A DNA stretch of 10,173 nucleotides, taken from Balneolaceae bacterium UBA1514. GTDB taxonomy: Bacteria > Bacteroidota > Rhodothermia > Balneolales > Balneolaceae. The DNA is taken from positions 38,177 through 48,349 of the forward strand of contig DCQQ01000017.1 in the NCBI GenBank assembly GCA_002323515.1. The letters run 5' to 3'. Below are positions 1 through 9,185 of the stretch, piece after piece. The translations under genes were made by a program, and so were the position numbers. Positions within the stretch are counted from its first letter, which is position 1, and each line of letters starts with the position of its first letter. Under the pieces are notes generated by a model. That model was not told the DNA's origin. It was given only the letters and a program-made list of their open reading frames with translations, and made no database searches.

Positions 1-3000
1 TTATATGGATCCCACTTACAAAGTTGGGCTCCTTTAGGCACCATATCACCCTCTTCAACCATCATCTCACAGCCATAGGGTACGTTGAAACTAATGAGCA
101 TTTTGCCTTCTTCATCCACAATTTTTAGCTCTCCGGCACGACTAAGAACAACATTATGCTCTTCTTCACCATCATTGTAATCAACTACACGAATATTTTC
201 GAATTCTACTTTTCCATCAAACTTAGCTTTATGCTGAGATTCAGCTTCTAAACGAGAAGCTGTACCTCCAACGTGGAAAGTACGTAATGTTAGCTGGGTA
301 CCTGGCTCACCAATTGACTGGGCAGCAATTACACCTACTGCTTCACCTTTTTCAACTACGGTGCCTCTAGCAAGGTCACGGCCATAGCATTTTGCACAAA
401 CACCACGACCAGTTTCACAGGTTAGCACCGAACGTATTTCAACTTCCTCGATAGATGTCTCAGCAATTTTCTTAGCCACTAACTCATCAATCATTTGATT
501 AGCTTCACATAGAAGCTCATCTGAGATTGGGTCATATACATCATGCAGAGAAAAACGACCTATAATTCGATCTTCTAAACGCTCTATAACGTCTTCATTA
601 TCCTTTAATGCTTGCATTTTGATACCACGTAATGTACCACAATCATCTTCAGTAATGATAACATCCTGAGAAACGTCCACTAATCTACGCGTTAAATAAC
701 CCGCATCAGCTGTCTTAAGGGCGGTATCGGCAAGACCTTTACGCGCACCGTGAGTCGAAATAAAGTATTCAAGTACCGTCAAACCTTCTTTGAAAGATGA
801 AAGAATTGGGTTTTCAATAACTTCATTTCCCTGTTGCATAGAGCTTTTCTGAGGCTTAGCCATAAGACCACGCATTCCGCCTAACTGACGAATTTGTTCT
901 TTCGAACCACGGGCACCAGAATCGGCCATCATAAATACGGGATTAAATCCTTCACTATCATCTGCAAGAGCTTGGAATAAGGTTTCAGAAACCCGGTTAG
1001 TGGTACTAGTCCATTTATCAATTACCTGATTGTAGCGCTCATTATCGGTGATAAAACCCATCTCATAACGGCCTTGAATATCCGTTACTTCGTCTTTTGC
1101 ACCATTAATCAAATTGGCCTTCGCATCAGGAATAATAATATCCTCTAAGCTAAAGGAGAGACCACCTAGGGTTGCATTTTCATATCCAATTCGCTTCATA
1201 TCATCTAAGAAAGCCGATGCCATTGCAGTACCAACGCGAGCATGAATCTCACCAATGAGTACACGTAATTCTTTTTTTCCAAGGGTCTTGTTGATGAATC
1301 CCATTTCCGATGGAACAATCTCATTGAACAGTACCCGACCGGTTGAGGTTTTCACCACCTCTGTTACTTCTTCACTTTGTTCATTCAGATATTTTACACG
1401 AACATTAATCTTCGAGTGTACTTTTATCTGACCTTGATCAAAAGCAATGATAACTTCTTGTGGTGATGAGAAGGTTTTCCCTTCACCTTGCTGCCCACTT
1501 CTAGGTTTTGTTAGGTAGTAAAGTCCTAGGATCATATCCTGTGATGGTACCGCAATCGGTCCACCACTCGCTGGACTTAAAATGTTATGAGATCCTAGCA
1601 TCAACACAGAAGCTTCTAATACGGCATCGTGACTCAACGGTAAGTGAACCGCCATCTGATCCCCATCGAAGTCAGCATTAAATGCAGTACAGGCCAGTGG
1701 ATGAAGTCGTATAGCCTTTTCTTCAATTAAAACTGGCTGAAAAGCTTGTATTCCCAATCTGTGAAGGGTTGGAGCCCGGTTTAGCATAACGGGATGTCCA
1801 TCAATCACATTCTCAAGTACTTCCCATACAACCGCATCGCGGCGATCTACTACTTTCTTAGCACTTTTAACTGTTTTGACGAAACCACGCTCTATAAGTC
1901 TTCGAATGATAAATGGTTTGTATAATTCAACCGCCATTTCTTTTGGTAGACCACATTCATGCATTTTTAATTCAGGACCCACAACGATTACCGATCGACC
2001 AGAATAATCTACTCGTTTCCCTAAAAGGTTCTGACGGAAACGGCCACTCTTCCCTTTGAGCATATCGCTAAGAGACTTAAGTGGACGATTGTTATTACGA
2101 ACCGCATTTGATTTTCTAGAATTGTCATACAGTGAATCAACTGCTTCTTGCAGCATGCGCTTCTCATTACGCAGAATAACGTCCGGTGCTTTAATATCGA
2201 TCAATCTCTTTAGACGATTGTTTCGAATAATAACGCGACGATATAAATCATTTAAATCAGAGGTTGCAAATCGACCCCCTTCAAGAGGCACTAAGGGTCG
2301 TAATTCAGGGGGGATTACAGGTATAACTCGCTGCACCATCCATTCTGGACGGTTCTCAGTATGTTTGGCTGCTGCTCTGAACGACTCTATAACCTGAAGC
2401 TGCTTTAATTTTTTCTTCTTACGCATCTGAGAGGTTTCTTCTTTTACCTCTTCACGTAAGTTGAAGGCCATCTCATCCAGATCTAAGTCTGCGAGCATAG
2501 ATTCTAGGGCATCTGCACCCTCTTTTACAACAAATCGTTCTTCGTCATCCTCGTCTAAATCAAAATGCTCTTCTGGCAGTTGATCAAGGATGTCGTATTT
2601 CTCTTCCTCGGTAATAAAGTCGCCTTTATTGTACCCTAGGTCCTTCGCCATTCCAGGATTAATGATAACGAAAGTCTCGTAGTATACGATCTTGTCTAGA
2701 TTCTTGGAGGAAAGACCTAATAAATAGGCAATTTTGTTTGGTAGGGATTTGAAATACCAAATATGAACAGTAGGAACAGTTAGGGTAATATGCCCCATAC
2801 GCTCTCTACGTACAGCTTTTCTGGTAACTTCAACACCACAACGATCACAGATTATTCCTTTGTAACGAATTCTCTTGTACTTCCCGCAGTGGCATTCATA
2901 ATCCTTGACAGGACCAAAGATTTTTTCACAAAACAGTCCATCCATTTCTGGCTTGAAGGTTCTGTAGTTAATGGTCTCAGGCGTTAGGACTTCCCCATGT

Positions 3001-3089
3001 GAACGTGACAGAATGGCTTCTGCAGAAGCTAGGGAAACACCTATACTATTGAAATCGTTGGTTACTGCTAATGTCTTTGTAATTGGCAA
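1..3089 (-). CDS. rpoC: DNA-directed RNA polymerase beta' subunit (3'-truncated by window edge)
   Basis: Catalytic beta' subunit of the core RNA polymerase; about 1029 codons are present and some 400 C-terminal residues lie beyond the left edge. Seen directly: zinc site 1 with C66, C68, C81 and C84; the active-site motif NADFDGDQM at residues 471-479, whose Asp473/475/477 hold the catalytic Mg2+; the bridge-helix motif STHGARKG around residue 780; zinc site 2 with C817, C891, C898 and C901; and the trigger-loop start with His939 (equivalent to E. coli His936). The last residues, ending in WDPY, match the beginning of the insertion that splits the trigger loop in Proteobacteria and Bacteroidota. 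The start is TTG at 3089, preceded by GGAG six bases upstream. An in-frame TAA at 3102-3104 excludes any upstream ATG; ATT at 3090-3092 is the only other initiator-like codon. It follows rpoB after 29 nt and is presumably co-transcribed. No frameshift or missing key residue was seen. Confidence 0.97.
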   Translation of the reverse strand, partial: MPITKTLAVTNDFNSIGVSLASAEAILSRSHGEVLTPETINYRTFKPEMDGLFCEKIFGPVKDYECHCGKYKRIRYKGIICDRCGVEVTRKAVRRERMGHITLTVPTVHIWYFKSLPNKIAYLLGLSSKNLDKIVYYETFVIINPGMAKDLGYNKGDFITEEEKYDILDQLPEEHFDLDEDDEERFVVKEGADALESMLADLDLDEMAFNLREEVKEETSQMRKKKKLKQLQVIESFRAAAKHTENRPEWMVQRVIPVIPPELRPLVPLEGGRFATSDLNDLYRRVIIRNNRLKRLIDIKAPDVILRNEKRMLQEAVDSLYDNSRKSNAVRNNNRPLKSLSDMLKGKSGRFRQNLLGKRVDYSGRSVIVVGPELKMHECGLPKEMAVELYKPFIIRRLIERGFVKTVKSAKKVVDRRDAVVWEVLENVIDGHPVMLNRAPTLHRLGIQAFQPVLIEEKAIRLHPLACTAFNADFDGDQMAVHLPLSHDAVLEASVLMLGSHNILSPASGGPIAVPSQDMILGLYYLTKPRSGQQGEGKTFSSPQEVIIAFDQGQIKVHSKINVRVKYLNEQSEEVTEVVKTSTGRVLFNEIVPSEMGFINKTLGKKELRVLIGEIHARVGTAMASAFLDDMKRIGYENATLGGLSFSLEDIIIPDAKANLINGAKDEVTDIQGRYEMGFITDNERYNQVIDKWTSTTNRVSETLFQALADDSEGFNPVFMMADSGARGSKEQIRQLGGMRGLMAKPQKSSMQQGNEVIENPILSSFKEGLTVLEYFISTHGARKGLADTALKTADAGYLTRRLVDVSQDVIITEDDCGTLRGIKMQALKDNEDVIERLEDRIIGRFSLHDVYDPISDELLCEANQMIDELVAKKIAETSIEEVEIRSVLTCETGRGVCAKCYGRDLARGTVVEKGEAVGVIAAQSIGEPGTQLTLRTFHVGGTASRLEAESQHKAKFDGKVEFENIRVVDYNDGEEEHNVVLSRAGELKIVDEEGKMLISFNVPYGCEMMVEEGDMVPKGAQLCKWDPY

Positions 3090-3095
3090 AATATT

Positions 3096-3099
3096 CTCC
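3096..3099 (-). promoter_or_regulatory. Shine-Dalgarno of rpoC supporting a TTG start
   Basis: GGAG on the minus strand lies six bases before the TTG at 3087-3089. It supports TTG as the rpoC initiation codon, since no ATG or GTG lies between the in-frame upstream stop and the conserved N-terminal region. Confidence 0.7.
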
Positions 3100-3118
3100 G
3101 TTTAATAATTAACAGTTT

Positions 3119-6100
3119 TTAATCTAAATGTATTTCAAGGCCTAGCCCCATGAGCTCACGGAGTAATACCTTAAAGGATTCTGGAACATCACCATCAGGT
3201 AAATTTTCACCTTTTACAATGGCTTCGTACACTTTTGAACGACCTTTTACGTCGTCGCTCTTAACCGTCAACATCTCTTTAAGGATACTTGAAGCACCAT
3301 AAGCGTAGAGTGCCCACACTTCCATTTCACCAAGTCGCTGACCCCCAAACTGTGCTTTACCACCTAATGGCTGTTGCGTAATGAGTGAATACGGACCGAT
3401 GGAACGTGAATGCATCTTATCTTGAACCAAATGATTCAATTTAATCATGTAGATATATCCTACGGTAGTTTGCTGTGAGAAAGCTTCTCCACTTCGACCA
3501 TCAAATAAGGTCACTCTACCATCCTCTGGTAAACCTGCATCGTTCAACTTCATTTTCACATTGTCCATCGTTGCACCATCGAAAACAGGAGATGCAAAGG
3601 TAGTGCCCAGTTTTTTGGCAGCCCACCCAAGTATGGTTTCATAAATCTGACCCAAGTTCATACGCGATGGTACCCCAAGTGGATTCAAACAAATGTCTAC
3701 TGGTGTTCCATCTGACATGAATGGCATATCCTCTACAGGGACAATTTTGGCAACAACCCCTTTGTTACCGTGACGACCCGCCATCTTATCACCAACCTGT
3801 AACTTGCGCTTTTTGGCAATGTATACTTTGGCTTTCTGGATAATTCCTGGAGGTAGTTCATCTCCCACTTGTATAGCAAAGGTACGTCGTTTCGCTTCGC
3901 TATCAATTTCTCTTCGAAGTTCACGATAGTTGTGGAAAAGTAATTTTACATGTTTAACCAACTCTTTATCAGTAGCCCAATCAATATTTTCATTGATGTT
4001 TACTGGGTCTATTTCTTCGAAAACTGATTTTTTGTATTTCTCACCTTTGGGAATCAATTCAACTCTAGAGTAGTCATATACCCCTGGAGAAGTTTTATCT
4101 CTAAGTAATGAATACATCTTATCAGCCCACTGCTGATTCAATTCCGATAACTTGTCAGCGTGACGCTCATTTTCAACTTCAACACGCTTTTTCTCTTCTT
4201 TTCGGGAAATAAGCTCATCGCGCTTACGGCTAAACAGACGCGTATCAATGACAGTCCCTGATACACCAGGAGGTGTTTTTAGGGAAGCATCTTTTACATC
4301 ACCCGCTTTGTCACCAAATATAGCACGCAAAAGTTTTTCTTCAGGTGTTGGATCGGTTTCGCCTTTAGGAGTAATTTTACCCACTAGTATATCGCCTGGA
4401 GCTATTTTAGCGCCTATACGAATCATACCTTTTTCATCTAAGTTGCGTGTAGCTTCTTCAGATACGTTTGGTATTTCGCGAGTTAATTCTTCTTCACCTC
4501 GTTTGGTGTCTCTAACCTGTTGCTCAAACTCAGTGATATGTATTGAGGTATAAATATCTTCTTGAACTATACGCTCACTAATAACAATTGCATCCTCAAA
4601 GTTGTAACCACGCCATGGCATGAAAGCCACTAAAAGGTTTCTACCAAGAGCTAGTTCACCACCATCAGTAGAACAACCATCAACAATAGCTTGGTTTTTC
4701 TTGACACGGTCGCCAATCTTAACGATTGGGCGCTGATTTGTCGCAGTGTCCTGGTTGGTACGAGTGAATTTCTCTAGTTCGTAACTCTTGATACCGTTAT
4801 CAAAATAACAATTCTGCTCTAGTTCACTACGATCATATTTCACACGAACTTCAGTTGCACTTACATATACTACTTCACCATCGGCTTCAGCAGTCATAAT
4901 TGCTCTGGAGTCACGGGCAGCACGATGTTCTAGACCAGTACCTACCACGGGCGCTTCAGGTCGTAGTAATGGAACAGCTTGACGCTGCATGTTCGAACCC
5001 ATTAGGGCACGGTTGGCATCGTCATGTTCAATAAATGGAATTAGTGCAGCTGCAAGTGATGTAATCTGATTAGTCGCAACATCCATGTATTCGATTTCAT
5101 CGATACGAGCTTGTGTATAGTTACCTTCTCGCATGCGAGAAAAAACAGTTTCATTAACAAAACTGCTGCTCTCATCTAGCTCAGCATTTGCCTGTGCAAT
5201 AACAGTTTCATCTTCTTGCTCAGCAGCTAAGTACTCTACTTCTTTACTAACCTTTCCGTCTTTTACTTTTCTGTATGGTGTTTCGATGAACCCAAAGTCA
5301 TTTACTTTGGCATGAACGCAAAGCGACGAAATAAGACCAATATTAGGTCCTTCCGGTGTTTCAATTGGACAAAGACGTCCGTAGTGAGTATAATGAACGT
5401 CACGAACCTCAAATCCGGCACGCTCACGAGTTAAACCACCAGGGCCAAGAGCCGACATTCTTCTTTTGTGGGTTATCTCAGCTAATGGATTGGTTTGATC
5501 CATGAACTGAGATAGCTGATTCGTTCCAAAAAACGTATTGATTACACTCGATATAGTACGAGCATTCACAAGATCTTGAGGTGTTAGCTGCTCTGCGTCT
5601 CTTGAGTTCATGCGTTCTTTAATAGTTCTAGCCATACGAGCTAGACCAACTGCAAACTGCTGACCAAGCTGTTCACCTACTGTTCGAATACGTCGGTTAC
5701 TTAAGTGATCAATATCATCGACCTGAGATTTTAAATCCTTGAGTCGAATAACCTCTTTAATGATGGCCACAATATCTTCTTTAGTCAAATACTGTACATC
5801 TGTACGGTCTTGATGAAGACGTTTATTAAGTCGATAGCGACCTACCTCACCCAAATCGTACTTTTTATCACTAAAGAACAAACGTTCAAGAATAGCTCGT
5901 GAGGTTTCCGGATCCGGCATTTCGCCTGAACGTATCTGTTGATACACTTCCCCAAGTGCCGTGTGCTCATCATGAGTAGGATCTTTTCTAAGCGTATTCA
6001 TCATCACAGAACGCTCAGATTCTTCATTCGAGATTTTTTGGACCAATACCGATTTTAAACCGGACTCTTTTATTAGCCCGTAATCGTCCTCAGTAAGTTC

Positions 6101-6943
6101 ATGATCCCGTTCTAGCAAGTTAACTCGCTTAGTGGCTTCAGTTACCTCACCAGTCTCGTCATCTACCACTTCTTCTGTAACTTCAGCGGTAATATTTTCG
6201 GCCAAACGCTTCCCAACAAGATTTTTGTTGTAATTGGTTTTTGAACCAAATTTTAACGATTCGGATAGCTCAAACAAGCTAAGTAGTTCTTCATCGGTAG
6301 AATAACCAAGTGCCCTCATTAAGGTAGAGGCCGGTATCTTTTTCTTTCTATCAATATATGCCCACAGTACATCACGAATATCCGTGGTAAATTCAATCCA
6401 AGAACCTTTAAAAGGAATAACTCGTGCAGAATATAATTGAGTTCCATTTGGGTGAATGGATTGTCCAAAAAATACCCCTGGTGAACGATGCAATTGACTT
6501 ACAATAACTCGCTCTGCCCCATTTATTATGAATGTACCACGATGAGTCATCCATGGCAGATCACCGAGAAATACCTCCTGCTCTATCGTTTCGGAAGCTT
6601 CATCAGAATCGTCAACAGAGGATAGTCGTAACTTCGCTTTTAGCGGAACGGAATAAGTTAAACCTCGCTCCTGACATTCTTTAATAGTATATCTAGGTAC
6701 GTCAACGTTATAATACAAAAACTCAAGTATGTGCGTTTCACGAGTATCTTGTATTGGGAAATTTTCATTGAATATTCGTTGAAGACCTTGATTTTCTCGT
6801 TCATTAGGCGCAATATCTAATTGAACGAACTTCTCGAATGATTCTAATTGAATGTCTAGAAAATCAGGATAGTCAAGCACATGTTTTGTGAGTCCAAATG
6901 ATTCTCTGTTTGTATTGGGGATAGTTTGCATCTTCTTACTCAA
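3119..6943 (-). CDS. rpoB: DNA-directed RNA polymerase beta subunit
   Basis: Beta subunit of RNA polymerase, 1274 aa, which with beta' forms the catalytic cleft and binds nascent RNA and rifamycins. Seen directly: the rifampicin pocket with D482, H492 and S497 (equivalent to E. coli D516, H526 and S531), all in the drug-sensitive state; the flap/catalytic region MPWRGYNFEDA; an inserted lysine/glutamate-rich, probably coiled-coil segment at about 905-1030; the GDKMAGRHGNKG motif with K1045 and K1053 (equivalent to E. coli K1065 and K1073); and the C-terminal GGKAQFGGQRLGEMEVWAL anchor that docks with beta'. The start is taken as TTG at 6943, because AAGGAG sits nine bases upstream. The first ATG is codon 5 and lies 21 bases from that site, so starting there would trim four residues. 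The N-terminal DYPDFLDIQ and VPLKAKL segments resemble FCB-group beta subunits. It sits between rplL (129-nt gap with a hairpin) and rpoC (29-nt gap). Confidence 0.98.
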   Translation of the reverse strand: MSKKMQTIPNTNRESFGLTKHVLDYPDFLDIQLESFEKFVQLDIAPNERENQGLQRIFNENFPIQDTRETHILEFLYYNVDVPRYTIKECQERGLTYSVPLKAKLRLSSVDDSDEASETIEQEVFLGDLPWMTHRGTFIINGAERVIVSQLHRSPGVFFGQSIHPNGTQLYSARVIPFKGSWIEFTTDIRDVLWAYIDRKKKIPASTLMRALGYSTDEELLSLFELSESLKFGSKTNYNKNLVGKRLAENITAEVTEEVVDDETGEVTEATKRVNLLERDHELTEDDYGLIKESGLKSVLVQKISNEESERSVMMNTLRKDPTHDEHTALGEVYQQIRSGEMPDPETSRAILERLFFSDKKYDLGEVGRYRLNKRLHQDRTDVQYLTKEDIVAIIKEVIRLKDLKSQVDDIDHLSNRRIRTVGEQLGQQFAVGLARMARTIKERMNSRDAEQLTPQDLVNARTISSVINTFFGTNQLSQFMDQTNPLAEITHKRRMSALGPGGLTRERAGFEVRDVHYTHYGRLCPIETPEGPNIGLISSLCVHAKVNDFGFIETPYRKVKDGKVSKEVEYLAAEQEDETVIAQANAELDESSSFVNETVFSRMREGNYTQARIDEIEYMDVATNQITSLAAALIPFIEHDDANRALMGSNMQRQAVPLLRPEAPVVGTGLEHRAARDSRAIMTAEADGEVVYVSATEVRVKYDRSELEQNCYFDNGIKSYELEKFTRTNQDTATNQRPIVKIGDRVKKNQAIVDGCSTDGGELALGRNLLVAFMPWRGYNFEDAIVISERIVQEDIYTSIHITEFEQQVRDTKRGEEELTREIPNVSEEATRNLDEKGMIRIGAKIAPGDILVGKITPKGETDPTPEEKLLRAIFGDKAGDVKDASLKTPPGVSGTVIDTRLFSRKRDELISRKEEKKRVEVENERHADKLSELNQQWADKMYSLLRDKTSPGVYDYSRVELIPKGEKYKKSVFEEIDPVNINENIDWATDKELVKHVKLLFHNYRELRREIDSEAKRRTFAIQVGDELPPGIIQKAKVYIAKKRKLQVGDKMAGRHGNKGVVAKIVPVEDMPFMSDGTPVDICLNPLGVPSRMNLGQIYETILGWAAKKLGTTFASPVFDGATMDNVKMKLNDAGLPEDGRVTLFDGRSGEAFSQQTTVGYIYMIKLNHLVQDKMHSRSIGPYSLITQQPLGGKAQFGGQRLGEMEVWALYAYGASSILKEMLTVKSDDVKGRSKVYEAIVKGENLPDGDVPESFKVLLRELMGLGLEIHLD

Positions 6944-6952
6944 AAGGAACCT

Positions 6953-6958
6953 CTCCTT
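6953..6958 (-). promoter_or_regulatory. Shine-Dalgarno of rpoB supporting a TTG start
   Basis: AAGGAG on the minus strand, nine bases before TTG 6941-6943 and 21 bases before the in-frame ATG at 6929-6931. The spacing favours the TTG. Confidence 0.7.
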
Positions 6959-7021
6959 AAAGATTGAAGGGTGATAGTCGAATTTAGCCGTTATAATCTG
7001 GCCGTGTAATATAGACGCTAA

Positions 7022-7051
7022 TAGCCAATACCGTTTTCACGATATTGGCTA
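7022..7051 (-). promoter_or_regulatory. Strong hairpin in the rplL-rpoB intergenic region
   Basis: On the minus strand, 13 bases (7051-7039) pair with 7034-7022 around a GAAA loop at 7035-7038. There are nine perfect outer pairs, one G-U wobble (7042/7031) and three more inner pairs. The wobble is a C/A mismatch on the plus strand, so the structure suits minus-strand RNA. No U-tract follows, so it is not a canonical intrinsic terminator. It lies where E. coli has the rplL-rpoB attenuator and an RNase III site, so a role in attenuation or mRNA processing is plausible but inferred. A perfect TATAAT occurs just upstream (7059-7064), but no matching -35 element is visible. Confidence 0.6.
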
Positions 7052-7072
7052 CCAACGAATTATAATTTGAAA

Positions 7073-7450
7073 TTACTTGAGCTCTACAGTAGCTCCAGCC
7101 TCTTCTAGTTTGGCTTTAATTTCTTCTGCTTCCTCTTTTGAAACGCCTTCTTTAACGTTTCCAGGAGCACCATCAACTAAGTCTTTGGCTTCTTTCAGAC
7201 CTAGACCAGTAATTCCACGTACTTCTTTAATTACAGCAATTTTCTTTGCTCCAGCGCTCTCAAGCACTACAGTAAATTCAGATTGCTCTTCTGCAGCGCC
7301 GGCGTCACCACCAGCAGCAGGTCCAGCAACCGCTACAGCCGCAGCTGCAGGTTTAATACCGTACTCTTCTTCAAGTACTGTAGCAAGTTCGTTTGCTTCT
7401 TTAATTGTTAGGTTGACTAGCTGTTCAGCTAATTCTTTAACGTCAGCCAT
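7073..7450 (-). CDS. rplL: 50S ribosomal protein L7/L12
   Basis: Stalk protein, 125 aa, the usual family length. Dimers of it bind the C-terminal helix of L10, and their mobile C-terminal domains recruit and stimulate EF-Tu, EF-G and the other translational GTPases. Visible parts: an N-terminal dimerisation/L10-binding helical region at about 1-32; an Ala/Gly-rich flexible hinge at about 34-54; and the C-terminal domain from about 56, with the conserved KIAVIKEVR and [11 protein letters not shown] segments that contact the factors. The start is ATG, with GGAG six A residues upstream (7457-7460). It follows rplJ after 49 nt, the standard L10-L7/L12 pairing. The 129-nt downstream gap with a hairpin before rpoB is the natural place for ribosomal-protein and polymerase levels to be uncoupled. 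Confidence 0.98.
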   Translation of the reverse strand: MADVKELAEQLVNLTIKEANELATVLEEEYGIKPAAAAVAVAGPAAGGDAGAAEEQSEFTVVLESAGAKKIAVIKEVRGITGLGLKEAKDLVDGAPGNVKEGVSKEEAEEIKAKLEEAGATVELK

Positions 7451-7499
7451 TTTTTTCTCCAGTTGTTTTTAGTAAAAATCGTTTGTTGATTGATAAGGG

Positions 7500-8024
7500 T
7501 TAGTTTTCGCCTTTTTCAGCGATGGTTTTTACAGCTCCTACAAGGTTAGATCCCTGGGCTTGTAATCCACCAACCACATTGGTAATTGGTGCCATTAACA
7601 GACCTAGTATATCTCCAATGATTTCGTCTTTTGACTTCATTGCAGCTAGTGCCTCAAGTTGGTCGGGACCATAAAAGTCTCCATCTATGAGGGCTGCTTT
7701 GAACTCAGGCTTATCATTGTTTTCCTTGATAAAATCTTTAAGAACCTTTGCAGGTGCGGATAGTTCTTCATCTACAAAAGCAAATGCGTTTTGATCCGTA
7801 AGTAAGGGTAACATTTCATCGTACCCTCCTACTTCTTGCATTGCCATTTTCATAAGTTTATTCTTATAAACTTTGTAGTGAACGTTTCCCTTACGGAATG
7901 CACCACGCAGCTTATTAGCTTGAGCAACAGACATACCCTGATACTTGGTCACATAAAGTGCCCCAGAATTTTGCAGGGTCTCTGAAATTTTATCTAATAT
8001 GGCACGTTTTTCAGCAGTAGGCAT
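7500..8024 (-). CDS. rplJ: 50S ribosomal protein L10
   Basis: Base of the ribosomal stalk, 174 aa. It anchors to 23S rRNA next to L11 and carries several L7/L12 dimers. Seen: an N-terminal rRNA-binding domain with the typical YQGMSV and KVYKNKL motifs (about residues 21-60), a central domain around 75-125, and a C-terminal alpha-helical tail at about 132-170, which in this family is the L7/L12 docking helix. The start is ATG, with AAGGAGG nine bases upstream (8034-8040). That Shine-Dalgarno overlaps the rplA stop codon, so the two genes are probably translationally coupled. Only 14 nt separate rplA and rplJ, too little for an E. coli-type L10 autoregulatory leader directly in front of the gene. 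Confidence 0.98.
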   Translation of the reverse strand: MPTAEKRAILDKISETLQNSGALYVTKYQGMSVAQANKLRGAFRKGNVHYKVYKNKLMKMAMQEVGGYDEMLPLLTDQNAFAFVDEELSAPAKVLKDFIKENNDKPEFKAALIDGDFYGPDQLEALAAMKSKDEIIGDILGLLMAPITNVVGGLQAQGSNLVGAVKTIAEKGEN

Positions 8025-8033
8025 GATTTATTT

Positions 8034-8040
8034 CCTCCTT
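8034..8040 (-). promoter_or_regulatory. Strong Shine-Dalgarno of rplJ overlapping the rplA stop
   Basis: AAGGAGG on the minus strand, nine bases before the rplJ ATG. Its first two bases are part of the rplA TAA (8039-8041), so ribosomes ending on rplA would stop on this site. Confidence 0.75.
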
Positions 8041-8740
8041 AATTAAGAGATGTAACTGCGTTTCTACTTATGGGTATGCTAGGTCCCATGGTACTGCTCA
8101 TAAACACGCTTTTAACATATATACCTTTGGATGAAGATGGCTTTAATCGCATGATAGTTGATAAAAATGCTTCTGCATTTTCTTTTATCTGATCTGCATT
8201 AAAACTCACCTTACCAATTGTGGTATGGAGTATTCCAGCTTTGTCTACACGAAAATCGATTTGGCCAGCTTTCACTGTTTGTACAGCTTTGGCTATTTCC
8301 ATCGTGACGGTACCACTTTTAGGATTCGGCATTAAGCCTCTAGGACCAAGGAATCGACCCAGTTTACCGAGTTTGCCCATTACATCAGGGGTTGCAATGA
8401 TCACATCGATCTCTGCCCACCCTTCTTCAATTTTTGCGATGTAATCATCTAATCCAACATGATCAGCACCCGCTTCGCGAGCCTCATCTTGCTTTGATTC
8501 ATTTACTAACGCAAGAACTCGAATGTCCTTACCTGTTCCATGAGGTAGACTTACTGTTCCACGTACCATTTGATCTGCATGTCGGGGATCAACTCCTAAA
8601 CGGATGTCGATATCAACAGATGCATCAAACGTAGTGGTAGTAGTTTTTTTCACAAGATCACAAGCTTCTTCCAGAGTGTATTCACCCTCTGAATTAACCA
8701 GCGCTGCTACTTGTTGGTATTTTTTTCCTCTTTTTGCCAT
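8039..8740 (-). CDS. rplA: 50S ribosomal protein L1
   Basis: L1 forms the mobile L1 stalk of the 50S subunit, binding 23S rRNA and helping release deacylated tRNA from the E site. In many bacteria it also represses its own operon by binding mRNA. The protein is 233 aa, a normal length. The family signature lies at residues 127-145 (GRFLGPRGLMPNPKSGTVT), and the C-terminal MRLKPSSSKGIYVKSV segment is also typical. The open frame extends 21 codons further upstream into rplK, but ATG at 8740 is chosen because MAKRGKKY is the expected N-terminus and AAAGGAG lies eight bases before it (8749-8755). A run of five threonines occurs at 33-37. It is tightly coupled to both rplK and rplJ. Confidence 0.97.
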   Translation of the reverse strand: MAKRGKKYQQVAALVNSEGEYTLEEACDLVKKTTTTTFDASVDIDIRLGVDPRHADQMVRGTVSLPHGTGKDIRVLALVNESKQDEAREAGADHVGLDDYIAKIEEGWAEIDVIIATPDVMGKLGKLGRFLGPRGLMPNPKSGTVTMEIAKAVQTVKAGQIDFRVDKAGILHTTIGKVSFNADQIKENAEAFLSTIMRLKPSSSKGIYVKSVFMSSTMGPSIPISRNAVTSLN

Positions 8741-8748
8741 GATTACAA

Positions 8749-8755
8749 CTCCTTT
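8749..8755 (-). promoter_or_regulatory. Shine-Dalgarno of rplA fixing its start
   Basis: AAAGGAG on the minus strand, eight bases before the ATG at 8738-8740. It abuts and partly overlaps the rplK stop (TAA 8754-8756), which argues for coupled translation and against the longer in-frame L1 extension. Confidence 0.75.
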
Positions 8756-9185
8756 AATTGTCGCGATTAACTCTAAGACCCATACTACGGGCTGTTCCTG
8801 CAATCATTTCTGCAGCGGCTTCGACATCGAAGGCATTTAAGTCTTCCATTTTTTCCTCCGCAATTTGTTTGCATTGGGACCATGTGACCGTTCCTACTTT
8901 ATTTCGGTTCGGTTCACCAGAACCAGACTTTAATTTGGCAGCCTGTTTAAGAAGTACAGGTGCTGGCGGAGTTTTCGTTTTAAATGTAAACGACTTATCT
9001 GCAAACACCGTGATCTCAACAGGTATTACCGTACCAGTCTTGTCCTGAGTCTTAGTATTAAAGGCTTTACAAAACTCCATAATATTAATACCAGCCTGAC
9101 CAAGAGCCGGGCCCACTGGGGGTGCCGGATTAGCCTGACCACCAACAATCTGGAGTTTCAGGATTCGTTCAACTTTTTTAGCCAT
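8754..9185 (-). CDS. rplK: 50S ribosomal protein L11
   Basis: L11 binds the 23S rRNA GTPase-associated region (thiostrepton loop) and, by family knowledge, mediates factor binding and RelA activation. It is 143 aa, the typical length. The N-terminal domain has the conserved [14 protein letters not shown] segment, including P22, P23 and P26, the prolines associated with thiostrepton action, and the FCKAFN motif. The C-terminal RNA-binding domain carries the [16 protein letters not shown] loop and ends with [10 protein letters not shown]. The start is ATG at 9185. Its ribosome site is weak: AGGA lies 12 bases upstream and GAG only 5. The gene lies 76 nt after nusG and runs into the rplA ribosome-binding region. 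Confidence 0.98.
   Translation of the reverse strand: MAKKVERILKLQIVGGQANPAPPVGPALGQAGINIMEFCKAFNTKTQDKTGTVIPVEITVFADKSFTFKTKTPPAPVLLKQAAKLKSGSGEPNRNKVGTVTWSQCKQIAEEKMEDLNAFDVEAAAEMIAGTARSMGLRVNRDN

Noticed and set aside
2056..2397. 113-aa plus-strand open frame inside rpoC
   Set aside because: It lies opposite the most conserved beta' coding region and its translation is low-complexity Arg/Ser-rich; it is a shadow.
4248..4553. 101-aa plus-strand open frame inside rpoB
   Set aside because: Antisense shadow of a conserved rpoB region; no independent coding evidence.
7022..7051. Intrinsic terminator after rplL
   Set aside because: The stem is strong, but no U-tract follows on the minus strand, and rpoB-rpoC downstream normally share the transcript.
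7077..7472. 131-aa plus-strand open frame opposite rplL
   Set aside because: It is the antisense shadow of the Ala/Glu-rich rplL, giving a Ser/Ala-rich translation with no family features or ribosome site.
8640..8660. A-rich run in rplA as a possible frameshift slippery site
   Set aside because: The minus-strand run reads in frame as Lys-Lys-Thr codons of a normal L1 protein of full length; no alternative product or stimulatory structure was apparent.
8741..8803. In-frame 21-codon N-terminal extension of rplA
   Set aside because: It overlaps the end of rplK, lacks homology to L1 and lies upstream of a well-placed Shine-Dalgarno for the normal MAKRGKKY start.
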